Assembly: GCA_963665785.1 (NCBI GenBank)
Contig: OY762456.1
Span: forward strand, 2,480,001 to 2,544,000
Reading direction: 5' to 3'
DNA from: UBA7455 sp026713185
GTDB lineage: Bacteria; Pseudomonadota; Gammaproteobacteria; Pseudomonadales; Azotimanducaceae
Length of the DNA: 64,000 nt
A model generated the notes under the pieces. The model was not told the DNA's origin. It saw only the letters and a program-made list of their open reading frames with translations, and ran no database searches. Numbering within the stretch: position 1 is the first letter of the stretch; each line of letters begins with the position of its first letter. A program made the translations under genes and the position numbers. Below are positions 42,018-50,514 of this stretch, piece by piece.

Positions 42018-42079
42018 CGCTGAAGGCTCTTTATGGTAACCCGCTGAAGGCTCCTTATGGTAACCCGCTGAAGGCTCCT
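42018..42079. repeat. 24-bp tandem repeat, 2.6 copies
   Basis: The unit CGCTGAAGGCTCCTTATGGT plus AACC occurs at 42018-42041 and 42042-42065 and partially at 42066-42079, with one base change in the first copy. It runs up to the stop codon of the exchanger gene. Lying on its 3' side, it could form part of the 3' untranslated region. Confidence 0.9.
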
Positions 42080-43029
42080 CAGTAAATTGCAAAGAGATAG
42101 GTTACGTATCCAAGCAGAAACAGAATCCCGGTAGATTTTTTGATTGTAAACTTCAACAGGACAAATACCCAAAGGATGATGGAAGTGCCCAACATGATCC
42201 AGAGATCGAACTCAATAAATGTCGGATCTACAGGTATATCGGTCACTATCGCGGTAACACCCAGTATTGCCAGGATGTTAAAGAGATTGCTGCCAATGAC
42301 ATTACCAATTGCAACATCAGAACTTCTGTACAACGCTGCCATCACAGTAGTGCTTAATTCCGGCAGAGAGGTACCCAGTGCAATAAGACTGAGTCCGATG
42401 ACCCTGTCAGGTACACTCCAGGTTCTGGCGAGTCCGGCGCCACCTTCAACAACAAGATTCGCCCCAAGGGGTAACATGATGATGCCCAGCAGAATCATCA
42501 CGGTGATTGTAAGCGGGTAGGTCGGCAAGCGGAAATCACTGGCCAGTTCATCTTCAGGATTATCCAGACCCGGTATCACCACTGCGCCCCGGCTTGTCAG
42601 GAAAAGAAAACCGAACAGGATCAATAACAGAAATATACCGTCAATCATCGTGATGGGTTCAAAGACGCATAATCCGATGAATAGAATCGTCATGCCAATC
42701 ATAAGGCTTGCTTGCTTGGTCAATCCTTTTTGATCGCAGACAATGGGATAAATCAACACGGGCACTCCCAGCACCAGCAGGACGTTGGCGATATTACTCC
42801 CTACGACATTACCCACTGCGATGCCAGGATGGCCTGACAATGCAGAAATGATGGAGACCATCAGTTCTGGGGCAGAGGTACCGAAGGCAACCACAGTCAG
42901 TCCCACAACAACCGGAGGTATCCGGAATTCCTGGGCAAGACCAAGAGAACCACGAACCAGTAACTCTCCGCCCATCAATAAAAATATAAATCCACCAAGC
43001 AGTTTGGGGTAATCCAGAAATTCAAGCAT
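42079..43029 (-). CDS. K+-independent or -dependent Na+/Ca2+ exchanger (YrbG/CaxA-like)
   Basis: 316 residues, about ten membrane helices. The two inverted alpha repeats of the CaCA superfamily are evident: VVVGLTVVAFGTSAPELMVSI with GNVVGSNIANVLLVLG, and VIGLSLIALGTSLPELSTTV with IGNVIGSNLFNILAILG. Acidic Glu in GTSxPE are the ion-coordinating residues of the family. It is predicted to extrude Ca2+ in exchange for Na+ across the inner membrane. Its ATG overlaps the stop of the upstream sensor gene (TGATG), so the two are translationally coupled. Confidence 0.9.
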   Translation of the reverse strand: MLEFLDYPKLLGGFIFLLMGGELLVRGSLGLAQEFRIPPVVVGLTVVAFGTSAPELMVSIISALSGHPGIAVGNVVGSNIANVLLVLGVPVLIYPIVCDQKGLTKQASLMIGMTILFIGLCVFEPITMIDGIFLLLILFGFLFLTSRGAVVIPGLDNPEDELASDFRLPTYPLTITVMILLGIIMLPLGANLVVEGGAGLARTWSVPDRVIGLSLIALGTSLPELSTTVMAALYRSSDVAIGNVIGSNLFNILAILGVTAIVTDIPVDPTFIEFDLWIMLGTSIILWVFVLLKFTIKKSTGILFLLGYVTYLFAIY

Positions 43030-44117
43030 CAGGATTTTTTGTTCCTGGAATCCAGATGATCCATCATTTCATTGAGAGATTCAGCAAGATAGGCAATTTC
43101 ATCGTCTCCCTTAGTATCCGCCCTGGCGTCCATGGCGCCATCACGAATTTTTTCTACAACGGCAACCAGTCTGTTTAACGGTCTGGTGAGATAAATTCCC
43201 AAAAGAATACCGGCAATGATGGTAAAAGCAGATAAGGAAAGGGCTGTGTCGATTAACGCATCCCGGAGGACATCAGTTTTAGCCTCCTCTTCCACAGCAT
43301 CCACCTTGACAATCAGCCCCCATTGTAATTCCGGCAGATATCGAGTGGCGGACCAGACAGTTTCACCTCTATAGTCTGATACACCACCAGTGGATTTTTT
43401 CTGTCCGGCAATAAAAATCTCCTGAATGTCAGCCGGGGCATCCTCCAACTTGAACTCGCGTAATGATCCCTCGGGATCATGCCTCAGCGAGTTCAAAACC
43501 ATGACGGTGTCATCATCCTCAAGCTTCACCATCATGGCCTCACCGGTTTCACCAAGACCGGTGTAATTTCCGGTGATCTGGAAGAGGTCATCACCGTCAA
43601 CGATCATTTCGAGACCACCAACCACCTCACCATCCAGGGATACGGATGTCTTCAGGACTACACGGATTCCGCCGGGCTCCCCGGGGAAACAACCGGCATA
43701 GGATATTCCTTCCTGTGGAAATTCATGAACAAGATCTGATTTCACATTACCGGATGATGCAATCTCATTTCCCTTGAGGTCGAAGACAGCAATTTGATCC
43801 ACCTTCTCTACAATCCTGGTGATGGTGCTGATAATCAAGGTTATCCTTGCCAGAGCTTCTTCATCACCGGATTCAAGATATTCCTTGATACCGGACTGGA
43901 GTTGATTCATACCACGAATCAGACGCAGCTTGTCTTCCCAGCCTCTATATACTTTTTCCATGTCCCGTTTTTTGCTCTCGGCAAGGGCATCGAGTTGTCG
44001 AACGGAGACCTGCTGGATTAATTCTTTGGAGGTCAGATAGGCAAAGGTGGACAGGATTGCCATACTGAACAGGGACATTGCCACTAGTGTCAGTGAGATT
44101 TTGGTTTTTATGTCCAC
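43029..44117 (-). CDS. Membrane sensor with dCache-like periplasmic domain and HAMP, no output domain
   Basis: 362 residues. TM1 is at about 7-29, followed by a helical stretch (VRQLDALAESKKRDMEKVYRGWEDKL) and a periplasmic Cache-like region to about 275 (VFDLKGNEIASSG, VVGGLEMIVDGDDLFQITGNY, VWSATRYLPELQWGLIVKVD). TM2 is at about 285-308, with a HAMP domain (LTRPLNRLVAVVEKIRDGAMDARADTKGDDEIAYLAESLNEMMDHLDSR). The chain stops there: no kinase, methyl-accepting, GGDEF or EAL domain. It may signal by partnering another protein or act directly on the coupled Na+/Ca2+ exchanger. The latter is inference from the one-base stop/start overlap. Confidence 0.85.
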   Translation of the reverse strand: MDIKTKISLTLVAMSLFSMAILSTFAYLTSKELIQQVSVRQLDALAESKKRDMEKVYRGWEDKLRLIRGMNQLQSGIKEYLESGDEEALARITLIISTITRIVEKVDQIAVFDLKGNEIASSGNVKSDLVHEFPQEGISYAGCFPGEPGGIRVVLKTSVSLDGEVVGGLEMIVDGDDLFQITGNYTGLGETGEAMMVKLEDDDTVMVLNSLRHDPEGSLREFKLEDAPADIQEIFIAGQKKSTGGVSDYRGETVWSATRYLPELQWGLIVKVDAVEEEAKTDVLRDALIDTALSLSAFTIIAGILLGIYLTRPLNRLVAVVEKIRDGAMDARADTKGDDEIAYLAESLNEMMDHLDSRNKKS

Positions 44118-44199
44118 GGAACAGCTTAAATGTTATCGAAGAGGCATCTTTGCATTTTATAAACTGTATGTGAAGTCGAATTCAGAGTCCAATTAGAAC

Positions 44200-46329
44200 T
44201 CAGGTGACCTGAACTGCGTCAATCAGATTCTCAGGTACGGATTTTCTACCCAAAGACTTCAACCCGATAACGAACAGCGTAAACACCGCACCGCAACCAC
44301 AGATCCACAGCAATGAGAACATGGGATGTTCCAGGAAAGTGCCAATCTGATAGAGCATACTCGACATGATATAGGCAAGACCGGTTGTCCAGGTAAACAC
44401 CAGAACCATCCAGCGCCAGCCTGCTTCTTTTGCTATCGCCCCCATCACTGCTACACAGGGGGCATACAACAATACAAAGACAAGATAACAGAATGCCGCA
44501 AACTGGCTGCCGAACAATGCAGCCATATTGGTGAGAGTGTCCTTTTGAACATCCTGGGATCCCGCGGCAATTTCCGGATTGGACTGGTCACCGATTGAGA
44601 TGCCCAGAGGGTCCGCAAGTCCTGACACCAAGTCTCCGGAGTTTTCTCTTATGGAACCAAAGGCTTCACCAACTGCGGCAGGAATGTCGGGTACTGCATC
44701 GCCGCTCAGGATATCCGAAGGACCACTGTACAACGCATCCAGTGTGCCCACGACAGCTTCTTTTGCAAATAGCCCGGTGAAGAGACCAACAGTAGCCGCC
44801 CAGTTATCCTCCTTGACGCCGATCGGACCGAAAACCGGCGTAATTTCCTTGCCGATGGTGGACAGCACAGAGCCTTCGCTGTCCTCATTGCCAAAACTGC
44901 CATCCATGCTGATCGAATTCAGAAAACTGAGTACGATCACTACCGTCACAATGGTTTTGCCGGCCCTGAACATAAAACTCCGTAGTCTGAACCAGGTTGT
45001 CAGCAATATATTGCGCAGAACCGGAATGTGATAGACAGGCATTTCCTGAAACGACGGCGATGTCTCTGTTTTAAATATCTGTTTTCGGAATATAAACCCT
45101 GTCATTACGGCTGTCGCTATCCCCAGAAGGTACAAAAAGAATACGATGTTCTGTCCATTAGTGGGGAAGAAGGCTGCTGCAAACAAGGCATATACTGTTA
45201 ACCGGGCACCGCATGACATAAAGGGCGCCATGGCAATGGTCATCAATCTGTCGCTGTTTCGCCCCAGGCTCCTTGCCGCCATGACCGCGGGTACGTTACA
45301 GCCAAATCCAACCACAAGCGGAACAAAAGCGTTACCAGGAAGCCCGATACTGCTCATCATACGATCAACCACAAAAGCGGCCCGGGACATATATCCGGAA
45401 TCCTCCAGCACCGACAGGCAAAAAAATAAAAATCCTATGACAGGGATGAACGTTGCCACCAGTTGGATGCCTCCTCCCAGACCATCGGACAGCAATACAA
45501 TCAGCCATTCAGGTGAACCGGCAAGTGACAGTAGATATCGTGATGAATCCACGAAAACAGCGGAGAAAAGGATATCGAAGAAGTCTATAAACACCGCACC
45601 CAGATTAACGGCAAAAGTAAACATCAGATACATCATGAAGAGGAATAACGGTATACCCAGCCATCGGTTCAAGACCCAGACATCCAGACGTTCAGTCAAC
45701 GTGTGTTCAACCGGGGTCACCTGAATCACACCATTTGTCAGCCGTTCCGACTCGTGATACCTCCTGAGCAATCGATCACTGGTCGAGGATTCTCTGCTTT
45801 CCACATTAACCGGATGATTGACTACACCTGTCAGGATAACCCTCTGTAAATTCTCTTTTAACAGATCGATACCTTCACCGTTTGACGCCACGATGGGCGC
45901 CACAGGCACACCCAATCGTTTTGACAATTCTTCCGGATCGATATGTATACCGTGTTCACGGGCAACATCCATCATGTTAAGGGCTACAACTACCGGAACA
46001 TCCTGTTCAAGAATCTGTTGAGTCAGAACCAGATTTCTCTGCAGGTTATGGGCATCCACAATATTGACCAGGACATCGATATCTCCATTTCCCAGAAAAT
46101 CCCTGGCAATCTGTTCATCAATGCCCATATACCCCTGTTCGATGGAGTAAATACCCGGCAGATCAACAATGTCTACGCGAAACCCATACAGCAGGAATTC
46201 ACCGGATATTTTCTCCACGGTGACACCCGGCCAGTTACCAACACTCTGATGAGCCCCACTCAAGTCATTGAATAATGTTGTCTTGCCGCTGTTGGGATTG
46301 CCAATCAGCGCGATGGTGAAATCAGCCAT
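44200..46329 (-). CDS. feoB: Ferrous iron transporter FeoB
   Basis: The start is ATG 46329 (MADFTIALIG), overlapping the feoA stop in ATGGCTGA; an earlier in-frame ATG would add four residues. The N-terminal G-protein domain has G1 GNPNSGKTT (10-18), G3 DLPG (56-59) and G4 NMMD (118-121). A linker follows, then the polytopic domain with the duplicated Gate motifs (FVPLVVGFGCNVPAVMAAR; FAAFCYLVFVLLYAPCVAVMGAI). 709 residues, full length. It moves Fe2+ across the inner membrane. No FeoC is present between or after the genes. The unit sits behind a Fur-type palindrome. Confidence 0.96.
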   Translation of the reverse strand: MADFTIALIGNPNSGKTTLFNDLSGAHQSVGNWPGVTVEKISGEFLLYGFRVDIVDLPGIYSIEQGYMGIDEQIARDFLGNGDIDVLVNIVDAHNLQRNLVLTQQILEQDVPVVVALNMMDVAREHGIHIDPEELSKRLGVPVAPIVASNGEGIDLLKENLQRVILTGVVNHPVNVESRESSTSDRLLRRYHESERLTNGVIQVTPVEHTLTERLDVWVLNRWLGIPLFLFMMYLMFTFAVNLGAVFIDFFDILFSAVFVDSSRYLLSLAGSPEWLIVLLSDGLGGGIQLVATFIPVIGFLFFCLSVLEDSGYMSRAAFVVDRMMSSIGLPGNAFVPLVVGFGCNVPAVMAARSLGRNSDRLMTIAMAPFMSCGARLTVYALFAAAFFPTNGQNIVFFLYLLGIATAVMTGFIFRKQIFKTETSPSFQEMPVYHIPVLRNILLTTWFRLRSFMFRAGKTIVTVVIVLSFLNSISMDGSFGNEDSEGSVLSTIGKEITPVFGPIGVKEDNWAATVGLFTGLFAKEAVVGTLDALYSGPSDILSGDAVPDIPAAVGEAFGSIRENSGDLVSGLADPLGISIGDQSNPEIAAGSQDVQKDTLTNMAALFGSQFAAFCYLVFVLLYAPCVAVMGAIAKEAGWRWMVLVFTWTTGLAYIMSSMLYQIGTFLEHPMFSLLWICGCGAVFTLFVIGLKSLGRKSVPENLIDAVQVT

Positions 46330-46555
46330 TGTCTGTCTCAACCTCTATCAACCCGGCTTCCTGCTTGCGTACACTCAGCAATGTGGACCCGGTTCGAATC
46401 TGGAGAGGATCACCAACAGGTGCATAACGCAGAATTTCGACTTCTATGCCCGGATACAACCCCAGTGCATAGAGTCTGCTCTGTATCTCTTCAGACTGCT
46501 GTGCAACACCCGTGATTTTGCATCTCTGATTCAATGCCACTTCATTCAAGGTCAT
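46322..46555 (-). CDS. feoA: Ferrous iron transport accessory protein FeoA
   Basis: 77 residues, with the SH3-like FeoA pattern: CKITGVAQQSEEIQSRLYALGLYPGIEVEILRYAPVGDPLQIRTGSTLLSVRKQEAGLIEV. It assists FeoB at the cytoplasmic face of the membrane. The stop codon overlaps the feoB start by 8 bases, and the promoter region contains a Fur-like site. Confidence 0.95.
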   Translation of the reverse strand: MTLNEVALNQRCKITGVAQQSEEIQSRLYALGLYPGIEVEILRYAPVGDPLQIRTGSTLLSVRKQEAGLIEVETDNG

Positions 46556-46577
46556 AACTTTAATTCAGAATGATTTA

Positions 46578-46596
46578 CATAATAAGAATTATTATC
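46578..46596 (-). promoter_or_regulatory. Fur box-like palindrome upstream of feoAB
   Basis: CATAATAAGAATTATTATC is a near-perfect dyad (ATAATAA and TTATTAT), close to the Fur consensus built from GATAAT hexamers. It lies about 23 bases upstream of the feoA start, where a bound repressor would block expression under iron sufficiency. Confidence 0.75.
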
Positions 46597-46618
46597 ATTT
46601 ACAACCAAAAAGTAAACA

Positions 46619-46777
46619 AGGAATGCCCAAATCCATCAGCAAACACCCTCTTATTCAAACTATCTACCAAATAAGAACAACATCCGACCCACAGCAGATG
46701 GCTTTGGGGTGTTCGTTTGCGTAAGCATAATGTCGGAGCACCGAGCTGGAGGAGCATGACTACAGGCATGCGGGGGA
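46619..46777. repeat. MITE-like repeat, broken copy; rest of the intergenic region to 47081 without a gene
   Basis: 46665-46777 matches the left half of the element at 41745 (GCAGATGGCTTTGGGGTG from 46694, then the TCGGAGCACCGAGCTGGAGG core), and stops at CATGCGGGGGA. Just before it, 46619-46650 is a degenerate form of the right terminal repeat. From 46778 to 47081 I see no convincing gene; there is an A/T-rich run near 46900 and a Shine-Dalgarno (GGAGG) for the next gene. Confidence 0.72.
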
Positions 46778-47081
46778 CCAGCGCTCATCATACTCCATTT
46801 TTTCATCATCGAGTTGGCGGATTGCTTCGAGTCATTGCTTACGAATGGCGATAAAAAAACCGCTGTGGGGGTTTGTTGGATCTACCGTGATTGCCATGGT
46901 TTTTTTTTCCTCTATACTATACCCAGTCACAGTGGACTCACGCCGCGCAGTCGGGTTTGTCGAGTATTTCGAATAGCGGCCATTGCCGGGCACCAAATAT
47001 ACCTGCGCGGACCCGTTTCGTGTGGGGCGGTTGAGGCATCGTGCCCTGAACTTGCATTGCCGTTACCGTGGAGGTTCCTAA

Positions 47082-48245
47082 ATGAAGATTACAGAGCTCA
47101 AGTCATATCCGGTTCGTGATGCCGGTGGCGGCAAGTATCACTTCGTTGTTGTGGATACGGATGCCGGAATCTCTGGGATCGGAGAGATCGGAATACGGTC
47201 GTGGGGATACGCGATCGAACAGGCCATTGCCCATCTATCGAAAATCGTTGTGGGCCAGGACCCGTGGTCCACTGAGAAGATCTGGCAGCACATGTTTCGC
47301 GGCGGCTACTTCCCGGCGGACAAGGTCTACGCATGTGCGATCAGCGCGATCGATATTGCCCTGTGGGATATCAAAGGCAAATCTGTAGACCTGCCGGTCT
47401 ACAAACTACTTGGTGGTCCGGTCAGGGACAAAGTTGTCTGCTACCCGCACACCCAGGGATGGAATATGGACGACCTGTTAGACAACTGCAAAAAGGCCGT
47501 TGATGACGGTTGGAAGTTTGTTCGCTGGGGGCAGGGTGATACCGGTTACGATTTTGAAGCCAACGGCGGCGTGGTCTTCGAACCACTCGAGTCAATGAAG
47601 CTGGTCGTTGAGGAGATGAGCCGGGTCCGCGAATTGGTCGGACCGGATATTCAGATCTGCATTGACTCTCACACGCGGCTGGACCCAACACACCTGATCG
47701 AGATGTGCCGAGACCTGGAGGAGTTCAAGCCGTTCTTCATAGAAGACCCAATCAGGTCTGAAAACCCGGCGAGCTACCGAAAAGTCTCCCAGAAGGTCAA
47801 TTTGCCAATCGCGGCCGGGGAACAGTGGGCGACCAAGTGGTCGTTCCGAGAGGTCATTGAGGAAGAGACCATTGACTATGCTCGTATCGACCTCTGCATC
47901 GTTGGTGGGATAACAGAGGCAGCGAAGATCACACACTGGGCGGAGACCCACTACATAGACATCGTTCCGCACAATCCGCTCGGTGCCGTGAGCGCCGCGG
48001 CTTGCGTCGCCCTGGATATGGCGTCCACCAATGTGGGTGTCCAGGAGATGCCGAAGAAGCCCGGTACTTACTCGACCGATTTCTTCCCGGTGCAGATTCA
48101 GTGGGAAGACGGTTATGCCTGGGCAAATGATGCGCCGGGTCTCGGCATTGAGTTTGATGAAGAGAAGATGCGCAACTCCATCACCCCTGCGACCGGTTGG
48201 CCCCCGCAGCCACGACGGAACGATGGTGCGTTTAACAACTGGTAG
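47082..48245 (+). CDS. Enolase-superfamily dehydratase (mandelate racemase/galactonate dehydratase-like)
   Basis: 387 residues behind GGAGG. The N-terminal capping domain is followed by the barrel. Metal ligands and bases sit in family positions: D195 and H197 in ICIDSHTRLDP, E221 in FFIEDPIRSENP, E247 in AAGEQW and H297 in VPHNPLG. This D-H-E-E-H set, with the second His at the end of the barrel, is that of D-galactonate dehydratase and related sugar-acid dehydratases rather than muconate cycloisomerase. The substrate is inferred to be an aldonic acid or similar. The end overlaps the start of the solute-binding protein gene by 23 bases, linking dehydration to uptake. Confidence 0.88.
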   Translation: MKITELKSYPVRDAGGGKYHFVVVDTDAGISGIGEIGIRSWGYAIEQAIAHLSKIVVGQDPWSTEKIWQHMFRGGYFPADKVYACAISAIDIALWDIKGKSVDLPVYKLLGGPVRDKVVCYPHTQGWNMDDLLDNCKKAVDDGWKFVRWGQGDTGYDFEANGGVVFEPLESMKLVVEEMSRVRELVGPDIQICIDSHTRLDPTHLIEMCRDLEEFKPFFIEDPIRSENPASYRKVSQKVNLPIAAGEQWATKWSFREVIEEETIDYARIDLCIVGGITEAAKITHWAETHYIDIVPHNPLGAVSAAACVALDMASTNVGVQEMPKKPGTYSTDFFPVQIQWEDGYAWANDAPGLGIEFDEEKMRNSITPATGWPPQPRRNDGAFNNW

Positions 48246-50085
48246 ATCACGCGCAATTTACCCTGGCATCTCAGCCGACTCCCTATGGATAGGGTTGTCG
48301 TTGCTTGCACTGTCGACTAGCTCGACGCCAGGGGAATCTGAGACCCTCGAGTTTCGTCATGGTATTTCACAAATCCCCAACTACGAACTGAAATACCCTC
48401 CCGATTTCACGCATTTCGACCACGTCAATCCCGATGCACCGAAGGGCGGAACGCTGGTATTGCCGTATACCGATACCTTCAACACGGTTTCTCCGGCCTA
48501 CAAGCCATCCGGGTTTATCCGCTCCTACGATCATCTGCTGGAGCGCGCAGGTGACGAGCCCTCCGGATACTACGTCAGTCTTGCTGAGTCGGTTGCCCTC
48601 AGCGCCGATAGACGTCGCATCGTGTTCAAGCTAAGACCCGAGGCCCGGTGGCACGACGGATCGCCCATTACCTCAGTAGACGTTAGTTTTTCGCTGAACA
48701 CCTACCGCACGGACATCATGGCAACCGGGTGGGCACCCGTGCTTAGCTGGATCACTGACGTGGTGACGCCAGATCCACTGACCGTCGTAATTCACGGTGA
48801 TTCCGACGTCGCCAAACAAATGCGCATCATCAGCTACATCCCGATAATTCCTGAGAGCTACTGGGGAGAACGCGACGTAACCAATCCCACCAGGGAGATA
48901 CCCCTGCAAAGCGGTCCGTACGAGTTGGTCGCATATTCACCGGGGAAGTTCTTCGTTTACCAGCGGGTTACTGACTACTGGGCTCGCGACCTGCCAGTCT
49001 ATCGCGGTATGTTCAACTTCGATACCATTCGCTACGAACGTTATCTCGATGCGACGGTTGCCCGCGAGGCCCTGCGTGCTGGAAATATTGACGTATGGAC
49101 GGAGTCGGATTCTCGTTATTGGCTGGCATCCTATAATGTTCCCGCCAGCGAGCGTGGATGGCTCGTGAAGGGCACCCTTCCCTCCGGCGCCCTGCGCGGC
49201 TCCCGGTATCGCCTGGTCCTCAACACGCGGCAAGCGCCACTTGACAATCCGCTGGTGCGCGAAGCGCTTGCCTACGCCTTCGACTTCGAATGGCAAAACC
49301 GGGTGCTGCATGGCGGCGAACTGGAACGGGCAGACAGTTTTTTTGCCAACTCCATGTTCGCCTCATCAGGTTTGCCTGACGAGGCAGAACGGGCGCTCCT
49401 TGAACCACATCGCGGGCAATTGCCAGCTAAAGTATTTGACAGTGTCTTTTCCTTCGCTTCGTCTGACGGTGTCGGCGTTGACCGTCAGGGATTATTAGTA
49501 GCCCGGCAACTCCTCGCGGATGCAGGCTACGAGATAAAAGATGGGGTCCAGGTAGACGAATCGGGAACGCCGCTGTCCATCGAATTTTTAACAGCTTCAC
49601 AAACCAGTCAGAGAATTCTGTTGCCGTATGTCAGCGCTCTGACCATGCTGGGTATCGATGCAAACATTCGCCTGGTGGAGTCAACTCGTTATACCCATCG
49701 TCGTCGAGAAGGTGACTTTGAAGCCATCCTCCTCCCCGGCTATTTCGAGGCACCGCCCTCCTGGCAGATAAGGCCCTATTTTCACTCGGGATCAACGCCC
49801 TCATGGAACCCGTCCGGTATCGACCACCCGGCCATCGATGCGCTGGTGAATAGGGCGCTGGGTGCAGTAGATCCCGAAAGTTTCTTCATTACCTTGCGCG
49901 CGCTCGACCGCGTCCTGCTATGGCACTTCTACCAGTTCCCGCTGGAGATCCTCGGCGATACACGGATTATCTACTGGAACAAGTTCGGCCGCCCTGATAT
50001 TCCCGACGATATGTACGTGACGCCGTTTCCCGATGGCTGGTGGTTCGACGAAGAAAAGGCAGCCCGTATTGTTGCCGAACAGTAA
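48223..50085 (+). CDS. Family 5 extracellular solute-binding protein (oligopeptide/YejA-like)
   Basis: The start is ATG 48223, inside the end of the dehydratase gene. A hydrophobic signal segment (SLWIGLSLLALSTSSTPGES) leads to the mature protein, beginning HGISQIPNYELKYPPDFTHFDHVNPDAPKGGTLVLP, typical of YejA-type binding proteins. Further family features are LAESVALSADRRRIVFKLRPEARWHDGSPITSVDVSFSLN and LDNPLVREALAYAFDFEWQNRVL. About 620 residues. No ABC permease or ATPase genes follow, so it either works with a transporter elsewhere or is an orphan. Cluster context suggests a periplasmic binder for the same substrate as the receptor and enzymes around it. Confidence 0.88.
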   Translation: MVRLTTGRSRAIYPGISADSLWIGLSLLALSTSSTPGESETLEFRHGISQIPNYELKYPPDFTHFDHVNPDAPKGGTLVLPYTDTFNTVSPAYKPSGFIRSYDHLLERAGDEPSGYYVSLAESVALSADRRRIVFKLRPEARWHDGSPITSVDVSFSLNTYRTDIMATGWAPVLSWITDVVTPDPLTVVIHGDSDVAKQMRIISYIPIIPESYWGERDVTNPTREIPLQSGPYELVAYSPGKFFVYQRVTDYWARDLPVYRGMFNFDTIRYERYLDATVAREALRAGNIDVWTESDSRYWLASYNVPASERGWLVKGTLPSGALRGSRYRLVLNTRQAPLDNPLVREALAYAFDFEWQNRVLHGGELERADSFFANSMFASSGLPDEAERALLEPHRGQLPAKVFDSVFSFASSDGVGVDRQGLLVARQLLADAGYEIKDGVQVDESGTPLSIEFLTASQTSQRILLPYVSALTMLGIDANIRLVESTRYTHRRREGDFEAILLPGYFEAPPSWQIRPYFHSGSTPSWNPSGIDHPAIDALVNRALGAVDPESFFITLRALDRVLLWHFYQFPLEILGDTRIIYWNKFGRPDIPDDMYVTPFPDGWWFDEEKAARIVAEQ

Positions 50086-50103
50086 CAGTCATCCTGGATC
50101 ACC

Positions 50104-50216
50104 CTGGTAGGCTTCACGCCGTGAAGACCATGAAACCGGGTCAGATTCACTCGCGGTACCAAGGCCGCCAGGCGACCCATGAATTCCATGATATCGCTGA
50201 GGATTCGGCTTTTCAC
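50104..50216 (-). pseudogene. IS91-type (Y2) transposase remnant
   Basis: On the minus strand, MEFMGRLAALVPR followed by VNLTRFHGLHGVKP matches the conserved (L/I)EFxxRLAALVPxPRxxLxRxHGVxAPN block of IS91/ISCR-type Y2 transposases. A residue or two are missing at the PRP step and the rest of the protein is absent. It lies in the 430-base gap between the solute-binding protein and the luciferase-like gene. I see nothing else in that gap except a Shine-Dalgarno at its end. Confidence 0.65.
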
Positions 50217-50514
50217 ACAGGACTCGCACGGGTATGAATTCCGTACTTCGACTCGCTGCGTGAGAACGAAAGTAGCCAGAATCAGAACAAAACACCCACA
50301 GTAAGGGTGTCTATCAACAAATTAGAGGAGACCTGGCGCCGGGACATTCGATTGGCGCTGATTCAGTGGACCGGTCAGGCCTGCTGGCGACGCGGCGGTG
50401 CTCGCGCGATGTGGGTGAGGATCCTGTCGATATGCCATAGGTCTTTATCACCGGCAGAAAAATTTGCTACTATCGATCTCAGGGTCCATTCCCAAAATAA
50501 CAAAGGAGATAGTC

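Noticed and set aside
41682..42172. Short minus-strand frames within the MITE-like repeat
   Set aside because: They consist of repeat sequence, include the inverted ends and tandem repeats, and have no ribosome site.
46814..47119. Possible small gene before the dehydratase
   Set aside because: No Shine-Dalgarno, no recognisable motif, it overlaps the dehydratase start, and it is partly made of the dispersed repeat's flank.
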